From Sulfurospirillum sp964466465 (GTDB lineage: Bacteria > Campylobacterota > Campylobacteria > Campylobacterales > Sulfurospirillaceae), in contig CAYXNJ010000005.1 in the NCBI GenBank assembly GCA_964466465.1, positions 8,654 through 72,653 on the forward strand: a stretch of DNA of 64,000 nucleotides, written 5' to 3'. Below, in pieces: positions 17,870 through 24,295 of the stretch. Positions within the stretch are counted from its first letter, which is position 1. Each line of letters starts with the position of its first letter. Position numbers and translations under genes: made by a program. The notes beneath the pieces are model-generated. The model was given only the letters and a program-made list of their open reading frames with translations, was not told where the DNA came from and made no database searches.

Positions 17870-19444
17870 TTAGCGAAGTTCCATGACCATTCTCTTTAAA
17901 ACTTCTTTATCAATTTTTGCTTCACTTGGGCTAGTTTGAGGAAGCTTCTCTTTATAGACAATAATGGAAGGTATCATATGATTTGGTAAATGTTTTTTCA
18001 GCTCAAAAACAATCTCATTTTTTGGGATTTCTCTGATTGCACTATACACCATAACGATTTCTTCTTCTGTTTTCTCGTTTTCAATTGAAAAGACAGCACA
18101 TTGATCAATTTGTGGAAGTTTATCGTGAACAACACTCTCTATCTCGTATGGACTGATTCTAAAACCACTTACTTTGATCATATCATCTCTACGGCCAACA
18201 AAGTAGAGATAGCCCTCTTCATCTCTGTAAACAAAGTCTCCACTTGCTACAACGATTTCATCGGTCAAATCGCCTTCTAAATTCACTACTTTATCTAAAA
18301 TAGCGATACTTTTATAACGTTTTTGTGTGTCTTCTTTTGATTTCCAATACCCTTTATAAATATACCCACCACGATGAATTAATTCACCGATTTCACGAGG
18401 TTTACATTCTTGTCCTTGTTCATTAATCACATGAATTTCAACACCAGGAATTGGCTTACCAATCGAATTTGGGCGAATTTTAAGTTGAGCAGGATCAAGA
18501 TAGGTAGAGCGAAACGCTTCGGTCAGTCCGTGCATCGAGTAAAACTTGGCATTTGGGTAACGCTCTTCAATGTCCGCAATCATTTTAGGCGTAATTTTTC
18601 CACCTGAAGACGTTACGATGCGTACATTGGCTAAAAGTTTCGCATTGGGTATGCGTTTTGGATCGCTTTCAAACATCTGTGTAATGTGTGGAGGCATCAA
18701 TGGAAGAACAGTGACACCATCATTGATAAGATGGTTGAAAAAATCTGCTGGAAGCACTAAAGAGTGAAGTGCTAAGGTTGCATGATTGTAGATAGAGCAA
18801 AAGAGTTGATTAAGCCCATAATCCAAAATGAAAGGGAGTGTTCCAGAAATCACATCACTCTCTTTGAGTTCGAGGTAGTTTGAAGCAACTCTAGCACTGT
18901 CGATAAGATTGCGGTGTGTGATGACAATACCTCTTGGGAAACCTGTCAATCCAAAACTATAGGTAATCGCAGCATTTTTATAATCACCAATGTTACATGA
19001 AAAGGTATCACTGCAACACTTGTAAATCTCTTCAAATGAGACGATGTCACGCTCGCTCGCTTCATACGTAATAATTTTGCCGCTAAATTTAATTTCATCA
19101 ATGCTTTTGATTTTTGATTTGTCAGTAATAATACATGCAATTCCACAATCGTTAATAATGTGTTCCACCTGCTCAGGTTTAAGAAGGCGTGAAATAGGTA
19201 CAAAAATATGCTCCGTTGAAAGAAGTGCCAAAATAGCGATAATCTGCTCACTACTTTTATGTGAATAAATACCGATACGTGAACCACTTGGAAGTGATAA
19301 TTCACTTAGATAACGAGCAATTTGATTGACTTTGCGAAACAATTCACTATAGGTTAATTTTTTGGCTCCATCGATAATAGCAACTTTATCAGGACACGTT
19401 ACTGCCGCTTTTTCAATGAGTGCACGAATACAATTAATTGACAT
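17870..19444 (-). CDS. Adenylate-forming acyl/amino-acid ligase in the glutamate mutase operon
   Basis: ANL-superfamily enzyme of 524 residues that activates a carboxylate with ATP. The N-terminal domain carries a variant P-loop (YSFGLTGFPRG, normally T-S-G-S-T-G-x-P-K-G) and MHGLTEAF. The hinge is GRRDDMIKVSGFRISPYEIE, and the C-terminal domain carries a lysine at the A10 site (SEAKIDKEVL). GTG/ATG choice is clear: ATG 19444, six bases after GAGGAG. It starts two bases after the glmL-like gene and so belongs to the mutase operon. No carrier-protein gene is adjacent, so the acceptor (ACP, CoA or amine) is unknown. 3-methylaspartate or glutamate as substrate is inferred from context only. Confidence 0.83.
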   Translation of the reverse strand: MSINCIRALIEKAAVTCPDKVAIIDGAKKLTYSELFRKVNQIARYLSELSLPSGSRIGIYSHKSSEQIIAILALLSTEHIFVPISRLLKPEQVEHIINDCGIACIITDKSKIKSIDEIKFSGKIITYEASERDIVSFEEIYKCCSDTFSCNIGDYKNAAITYSFGLTGFPRGIVITHRNLIDSARVASNYLELKESDVISGTLPFILDYGLNQLFCSIYNHATLALHSLVLPADFFNHLINDGVTVLPLMPPHITQMFESDPKRIPNAKLLANVRIVTSSGGKITPKMIADIEERYPNAKFYSMHGLTEAFRSTYLDPAQLKIRPNSIGKPIPGVEIHVINEQGQECKPREIGELIHRGGYIYKGYWKSKEDTQKRYKSIAILDKVVNLEGDLTDEIVVASGDFVYRDEEGYLYFVGRRDDMIKVSGFRISPYEIESVVHDKLPQIDQCAVFSIENEKTEEEIVMVYSAIREIPKNEIVFELKKHLPNHMIPSIIVYKEKLPQTSPSEAKIDKEVLKRMVMELR

Positions 19445-19445
19445 C

Positions 19446-20639
19446 TTAACTCCTCGTATCAGTATTGTTTTCCATTCCTAATGTCCAGATTGCATAGTCG
19501 TAATCCATAACAATGTTTGGAATGGCATGTAAATTCATCACTTTTTTATAGAAGAATTGCATAATCATCTCAACTTCTTCATAAGAGAGTACCTTGGTAA
19601 TTCCACCTGTTAACACAATCGTTTTTAAAAGCTCTAGGTGCAATGTAACATATAAAGGATGAAGTCTTGAAACTTTATAAAGTACCAAAAAGATAGAAAG
19701 CTGCATCAAAATACGTAATGCTTTCTCATTCTCTTCTTCTAAAATATTTTCTGTTACATTTAGATATGCTAAAAGTTCATACACAAATTCATTATTCTTA
19801 GCCGCAAAGATAAGTGTTTCTCGTGATTTGTAAACTCCCAGTTTTTTAAAGACCAATCTGTCATAACCACTTTCACTGACAATGTTATCGCGCACCAAAT
19901 CACGACTGTAGTGAATGTCCGTTGTAGCCCCTCCAATGTCAACGACAATAAAAGGGTTAACCACTTCAAAATTTGCGTCAATAAGAGGAAGTGAACGGTT
20001 AACAATGTAAGGGGTTGAGTAGATCTGATTGGATGTAATGGCATAGAGGTGTTTAATGTCCTCTTTTCCAACAATGTCTGCTTGATAAAGGTTGGTCAAA
20101 TACTCTTTAAGCTCACCACCATTGACATGCAATTTATCGGTAATGATATTTCCAAGCACTTTTAAATCAGGGATTTGAGCACCTAAAAAGGACGCATCTT
20201 GTTTGGTTCCCACATAAACGATATTGCTGTACTGTACATTTTTGAGATAATCAAACAATTTCTCATCAAATACATTGCCAATGCCATCAATGCCACCGAC
20301 GATAATCACAACATCCACAAGCTCACTAGGAGCTCTACACTCTTCAATTTTGCTGTACAAAATCGTATCGATAATGTTAATGCCTGAATTAAAGGCTATA
20401 TTCTTTGCAAATTTCAGACTAAATGAGTTCGTAAGCCCAATAATAAGCGTACTTAAGCCGCCATTTGCAGAAGAGCAGATGAAAATATCCTCTTTTTTAT
20501 AGTTTGCAAAAATATTACCGCATTTGGTTACTAAATCATCGTAAATATCTTTTTTAAAATCCCTAAAATATTGGCTAATACCACTTTCTTGGCATACCTT
20601 AAAGTAGGTGCTCCCTACATCAATGAGAAGTTTACTCAT
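19446..20639 (-). CDS. glmL: GlmL/MutL-type ATPase, probable glutamate mutase reactivase
   Basis: ASKHA-fold ATPase of the MutL/GlmL family, thought to repair or reload the cobamide of glutamate mutase. It begins KLLIDVGSTYFKVC (phosphate-1 motif), has FICSSANGGLSTLIIGLT typical of GlmL, VDIGGATTDIHYS (phosphate-2) and VLTGGITKVL near the end. 397 residues, shorter than the roughly 460 of clostridial GlmL. It overlaps the E-subunit gene by four bases (ATGA). Its presence argues that the mutase is a working adenosylcobamide enzyme. Confidence 0.87.
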   Translation of the reverse strand: MSKLLIDVGSTYFKVCQESGISQYFRDFKKDIYDDLVTKCGNIFANYKKEDIFICSSANGGLSTLIIGLTNSFSLKFAKNIAFNSGINIIDTILYSKIEECRAPSELVDVVIIVGGIDGIGNVFDEKLFDYLKNVQYSNIVYVGTKQDASFLGAQIPDLKVLGNIITDKLHVNGGELKEYLTNLYQADIVGKEDIKHLYAITSNQIYSTPYIVNRSLPLIDANFEVVNPFIVVDIGGATTDIHYSRDLVRDNIVSESGYDRLVFKKLGVYKSRETLIFAAKNNEFVYELLAYLNVTENILEEENEKALRILMQLSIFLVLYKVSRLHPLYVTLHLELLKTIVLTGGITKVLSYEEVEMIMQFFYKKVMNLHAIPNIVMDYDYAIWTLGMENNTDTRS

Positions 20640-22000
20640 AGCATTGCCCCTATGTCATGGATAATTTTATTGATGACTTCTGTTTTGCTCTCAGGTAAAT
20701 TGACCTTTGATTTTTCATAGGCAAAACAGCGATCTGGTAGTGGGAGTTTTCCTTTTTCAATAATGCGAATATTGCCTGAGTCATCGCGAATCGTGATAAC
20801 CTCGTTGTTGTTAATGATGTGCGGTGAAAAAGGTACATCAATCAAACCATTTTTAATGGTGTTGAACACTTTACGCCATAAGGTATCTGCAGGATCGTTA
20901 AAAACAGCATCCATAATGGAGCGTACTTCTAGTTCCAAGTTTTCCTCTTCCTCTGCATCATGTACAACTGGCAAACCTTTTAGAGTATGTAGTGTGTACT
21001 TAGTATTTGCCACAGATTGGGCATTACATTGCATGGTGGGAATTCCAAACGCCTCATCACGAGTTTTGATAATAATTTTATCGGCTCTTACCATCGCAGC
21101 TATGACGGTGTTAGTATTGATTAGCTGGTCTGAGAGATTTTTATCTCTTGGGAAGGCACCCATCCATTGATGATAGACAAGATTGATGATGGCATCGCTT
21201 CCACCAAACATATCAGCATATTCACGTGCTAATTTTTTCAGTACATTGGATGTAACAATGTCTTGCATCATAGAACCATTTTGAGAAAAGCTTACAGAGA
21301 AGGATTTCACACCCTCTTCAATAGACAGAAGCATTTCAATGAGCTGAATAACAATAACAATACATGGAGGAACAAGCGTTGCGGTCAAAGGACCAAACGA
21401 CTCTCTATTGATTGGCTCATTAAGCTTTGAGTAAAGCGCACAGACTTTATCCACATACTTCCAGTATAAAAAGGCTTTATCGAGTGGAAAGTTTTTAGAG
21501 TATGGCAACATATACGTGATTGGTCCACCCTCTATTTCAAAAATACCAGAAGCTAGAGCCGTCTCAACCAAAAGCCTTGCATCGGGCGTTCCATGACGAA
21601 GACTCACAGGTTTGTTAAAATGTGTCATCATCTTACGCGTTGTACGGTAGCCGTGATTAACAAGTGGATAACCATTGAGCATGTCCATCTCATTCTCTTC
21701 AGAGAGCGTGAGCATCTTTTTTGCCATAGCATAGTCATTAAGACGGGTGTTACTATCGATTGTAAGAGGTAAGACATCGATGTCCGCTTTCATAAATTCT
21801 TCGTAAAGCTCGAACATTTTTTTGTAGGTTGGGAAGCCACCGCGAGGTTGAACTAACAGACGATCGCGCTTTTTAAAATGATGAGAAATGAACATCTCTT
21901 TTGGAGCATTGCGTATAAAATTCTCAATCTCATCAAAATCAAAATTATCCGCATATTCATTGCGAGTGATAACATCACGCTCTTTTTGGAGTAAACTCAT
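20636..22000 (-). CDS. glmE: Glutamate (methylaspartate) mutase catalytic subunit E
   Basis: TIM-barrel subunit that, with the B12 subunit S, interconverts L-glutamate and (2S,3S)-3-methylaspartate by a radical carbon-skeleton rearrangement. Aligned by eye to Clostridium cochlearium GlmE, the three 'arginine claw' residues that hold the substrate carboxylates are kept: R53 (LVQPRGG), R86 (DSNTRLND) and R135 (SLRHGTPD). The catalytic Glu (E157) and tyrosines Y163 and Y167 (EGGPITYMLPYSKN) are kept as well. This supports real glutamate mutase specificity rather than another mutase. 454 residues against about 483 in Clostridium. It overlaps both neighbours by four bases. Confidence 0.93.
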   Translation of the reverse strand: MSLLQKERDVITRNEYADNFDFDEIENFIRNAPKEMFISHHFKKRDRLLVQPRGGFPTYKKMFELYEEFMKADIDVLPLTIDSNTRLNDYAMAKKMLTLSEENEMDMLNGYPLVNHGYRTTRKMMTHFNKPVSLRHGTPDARLLVETALASGIFEIEGGPITYMLPYSKNFPLDKAFLYWKYVDKVCALYSKLNEPINRESFGPLTATLVPPCIVIVIQLIEMLLSIEEGVKSFSVSFSQNGSMMQDIVTSNVLKKLAREYADMFGGSDAIINLVYHQWMGAFPRDKNLSDQLINTNTVIAAMVRADKIIIKTRDEAFGIPTMQCNAQSVANTKYTLHTLKGLPVVHDAEEEENLELEVRSIMDAVFNDPADTLWRKVFNTIKNGLIDVPFSPHIINNNEVITIRDDSGNIRIIEKGKLPLPDRCFAYEKSKVNLPESKTEVINKIIHDIGAML

Positions 22001-22401
22001 GCCTTCTCCCTTACAAAACGCTCTATTTCATCAAGCCCTGTATTAAGATCGATTTGGTGAAAGACAAGGTCAAACCCATAGGATTTGTATTTGGGAACAA
22101 TGTCACTTTGAGCCGCTTCACCGACTGCCAAATTGCCACCAATGACGAAAATGACATCTTTCAGTTCGTACTCAGAGCGTAAAAATTGTAAATCCCTACA
22201 CCAGCCTTCGGCTTCGCCATTAAGCGAAGAGATGAGCAAAATGTCTGCATCCGTTTCAACAACGGCGTCAATAAACTCCTCCAATGAAGTATTAACGCCT
22301 AGGTTAAATACTTCAAAACCTCTAGCTTGTAATGATATATCAATAAGTCTGTTAGCGACTACATGAATGTCATTACCCACGACACCTGTGACTACTTTCA
22401 T
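21997..22401 (-). CDS. glmS: Glutamate mutase B12-binding subunit S
   Basis: 134-residue cobamide-binding Rossmann subunit. The B12 signature is present: D11-x-H13 (VVGNDIHVVANRLID), with H13 the lower cobalt ligand, then ISSLNGE (the S-x-L block) and IGGNLAVGE (the GG block). The glycine of DxHxxG is alanine here (A16). The start is taken as ATG 22401, eight bases after TAGG, rather than the upstream TTG 22407. First gene of the operon. Only about 85 bases separate it from the divergent cytochrome gene, too short for a cobalamin riboswitch. The symbol is the mutase gene, not glucosamine-6-phosphate synthase. Confidence 0.92.
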   Translation of the reverse strand: MKVVTGVVGNDIHVVANRLIDISLQARGFEVFNLGVNTSLEEFIDAVVETDADILLISSLNGEAEGWCRDLQFLRSEYELKDVIFVIGGNLAVGEAAQSDIVPKYKSYGFDLVFHQIDLNTGLDEIERFVREKA

Positions 22402-22486
22402 GAGCAAACCTAAATTTTGTATAATGAGTCATTCTATCTTAACGTTATTAAAGGTATAATTAACACAAATTTTCTAAAGTGGATTC
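22402..22486. promoter_or_regulatory. Divergent promoter region of the mutase operon and the tetraheme cytochrome
   Basis: On the plus strand TATAAT (22455-22460) is a good -10 for the cytochrome gene. On the minus strand the TATAC/TTATAC sequence near 22422 is a weaker -10 for the mutase operon. No operator palindrome was recognised. Confidence 0.4.
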
Positions 22487-22846
22487 ATGTCAAAAAAAGC
22501 CTTTTTGTTCCTTATATTTCTCATTTTAAGTTTTCAGAGTATGTTAATTGCGTGTGGAGGAAGCTGTTTGGAGTGTCATTCAAAGCTTCAACCTTACATC
22601 AATGACCAAAACCATGTGATTTTAAATGAGTGTATCACCTGTCATAATAAACCTTCAGAGCAAGGACAATGCGGTAAAGACTGTTTCGATTGCCACTCGC
22701 GTGACAAAGTCTATGCCCAAAAAGATGTAATGGCACACCAAGAGCTTAAGATTTGTGGAACATGCCATAAAGAAAAAGTCGATTTTACGATTCCAAAACG
22801 TTCAGCCATTTCTAATCAACAAAATTTAATACAACTCTTCAAATAA
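22487..22846 (+). CDS. Small tetraheme c-type cytochrome, probable lipoprotein
   Basis: 119 residues with four CxxCH heme motifs: C27-H31 (CLECH), C49-H53 (CITCH), C66-H70 (CFDCH) and C90-H94 (CGTCH). The N-terminus is hydrophobic and ends in LIAC (20-23), a lipobox, so the protein is probably anchored at C23 on the periplasmic side. It may pass electrons to a reductase in anaerobic respiration, but no reductase gene is adjacent. The spacing resembles small multiheme (NapC-partner or cytochrome c3-like) proteins. The family was not identified further. It is followed closely by the RraA-family gene. Confidence 0.82.
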   Translation: MSKKAFLFLIFLILSFQSMLIACGGSCLECHSKLQPYINDQNHVILNECITCHNKPSEQGQCGKDCFDCHSRDKVYAQKDVMAHQELKICGTCHKEKVDFTIPKRSAISNQQNLIQLFK

Positions 22847-22859
22847 ATCAGGAGCTCTT

Positions 22860-23339
22860 ATGAAATTTTATACCGCAGATCTTTGTGACAAATACCCAGA
22901 ACATGTTCAGGTCTTAGACCCGATTATGAAATCGTACGGTGGATCAAAACGTGTTATGGGACAAATCGTTACCATCAAACTGCCAGGTCACAATAAAACA
23001 TTAGTCGAACTACTTAAAAGTGAAGGTGCAGGACAAATCGCTGTGGTTGACGTCGATGCCAAATATACCGCTGTCGTAGGTGACAATCTTATGAAATTTG
23101 CATATGAGAACAACTGGGCAGGGATTGTCATAAACGGTTATGTCCGTGACACGAAAAATACAAAAGAGATTGATGTAGGACTTTTTGCGTTAGGAACATG
23201 TCCGAAAAAAACAATGGAAGTTCAAGAAGGCTCATTGCATGACACCGTTTGTTTTGGTGGTATAACGTTTAACGAAGGTGATTATCTTTATGCCGATCGT
23301 GATGGCATTATCGTAAGTGCTATGCCTTTGGAGATGTAA
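22860..23339 (+). CDS. rraA: RraA-family protein (RNase regulator homologue or 4-hydroxy-4-methyl-2-oxoglutarate aldolase-like)
   Basis: 159-residue RraA-fold protein (E. coli RraA is 161). It opens YTADLCDKYPEHVQVLDP and carries GGSKRVMGQIVT, then the family Arg-Asp pair in INGYVRDTKNTKEIDVGLFALG. E. coli RraA inhibits RNase E, but Campylobacterota are not known to have a canonical RNase E, so an aldolase or oxaloacetate decarboxylase role, or a link to another RNase or helicase, is possible. AGGAG start, 13 bases after the cytochrome gene. Its 3' end overlaps the convergent Cys-rich gene by 20 bases. Confidence 0.85.
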   Translation: MKFYTADLCDKYPEHVQVLDPIMKSYGGSKRVMGQIVTIKLPGHNKTLVELLKSEGAGQIAVVDVDAKYTAVVGDNLMKFAYENNWAGIVINGYVRDTKNTKEIDVGLFALGTCPKKTMEVQEGSLHDTVCFGGITFNEGDYLYADRDGIIVSAMPLEM

Positions 23340-23760
23340 CAAAACACTTTTGCATAATTTTTTTCCAGTCCACATCAAAGTGTTTACTTATAAAGGCTTT
23401 GGTGTGTGGCACACTACACGCCGAACAGTCCAAATGGGAAACCTTCTCATACACAAAATAGCTGCTTTTTTTTGAATGTATAGAGCATTCACTTTTATAA
23501 TTTATACCCTCTTCTACGCTCAATCCTTCATCGTTAAAGCGAAAATGAGGACATGCACACAAATAGCAATTTAACGCTTGTAGATTGTGGCATTTTTGTT
23601 TTTTTGCATACAGTAAGCAAAAATCAGGCTCTTTTTCAACCATATTCTCAAACAAAAAATAGTCAATAATCATCTCTTGTGTATAATTTTTAGTACTCAA
23701 TTTTTGAACAATAACACGATGTTTGTTAGCATGTGTTTCAAACCACTCCAAATAGCTCAT
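23320..23760 (-). CDS. Cysteine-rich cytoplasmic protein of unknown function
   Basis: About 146 residues from ATG 23760, preceded by AGGAAA. A GTG at 23790 would add ten residues but has no site. No signal peptide. Ten cysteines fall in clusters (CLLYAKKQKC, CYLCAC, then SECSIH, LDCSAC), which suggests a metal or Fe-S site. I do not recognise the family. Its last 20 bases overlap the end of the RraA gene tail to tail, so the two mRNAs are antisense there. Confidence 0.72.
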   Translation of the reverse strand: MSYLEWFETHANKHRVIVQKLSTKNYTQEMIIDYFLFENMVEKEPDFCLLYAKKQKCHNLQALNCYLCACPHFRFNDEGLSVEEGINYKSECSIHSKKSSYFVYEKVSHLDCSACSVPHTKAFISKHFDVDWKKIMQKCFVTSPKA

Positions 23761-23833
23761 AAAATTGTATTTCCTTTCAAAAATTGGCACCTATCTTAAA
23801 TATTTTATTGTAAAATTCCGACAAAGGAATGAT

Positions 23834-24256
23834 ATGAAAAAGTTTTTAACCATTTTAGCACTTATCTCTAAACTCATTGCTGATGATTCAAGCGATTTAG
23901 ATGAAATTAAAGAAGAAGACATCCCAAAAATTCTCTCGATCATCAAAGATGGTACAAAAGAGCATTTACCAATGATGTTGGATGATTATACAACGCTTGT
24001 AGATATTGTCAGTGTGCAAAATGCTATCGAGTACCGTAACCGTATCAATTCCGCTAATGAACATGTCAAAACTATTCTCAAAGCCGATAAAGGCACCCTC
24101 ATTAAAACAACCTTTGAAAACAACAAAAGCTACCTTTGTAACGACTATGAAACACGCTCACTTCTTAGAAAAGGAGCTGTGTTTATCTATGTTTTCTATG
24201 ATCTTAACAACGTAGAGCTTTTCAAATTTTCTATTCAAAATAAAGATTGTCAATAA
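23834..24256 (+). CDS. Small secreted protein of unknown function
   Basis: 140 residues from ATG 23834, seven bases after AAAGGA. An earlier in-frame ATG (23765) would overlap the divergent promoter region and lacks a site. The N-terminus MKKFLTILALISKLIADD is a signal peptide. The mature part is acidic and mostly helical (SSDLDEIKEEDIPKILSIIKDG), with two cysteines (YLCNDYETR and the terminal KDCQ) that could pair. Family not recognised. It ends in a strong shared terminator with clpB. Confidence 0.7.
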   Translation: MKKFLTILALISKLIADDSSDLDEIKEEDIPKILSIIKDGTKEHLPMMLDDYTTLVDIVSVQNAIEYRNRINSANEHVKTILKADKGTLIKTTFENNKSYLCNDYETRSLLRKGAVFIYVFYDLNNVELFKFSIQNKDCQ

Positions 24257-24285
24257 TTTCTGGCATGTGATTACATGCCAGAAAT
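24256..24285. terminator. Bidirectional terminator between the small secreted protein and clpB
   Basis: A perfect 13-bp stem (ATTTCTGGCATGT / ACATGCCAGAAAT, loop GATT). A T-rich stretch follows on the plus strand (ACTTTTTACT), and it sits between two convergent stops. Confidence 0.72.
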
Positions 24286-24295
24286 AGTAAACTTT

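Noticed and set aside
22402..22486. Possible cobalamin riboswitch before the B12-dependent mutase operon
   Set aside because: The gap is only about 85 bases and shared with a divergent promoter; a B12 riboswitch needs roughly 200 bases and its conserved box was not seen.
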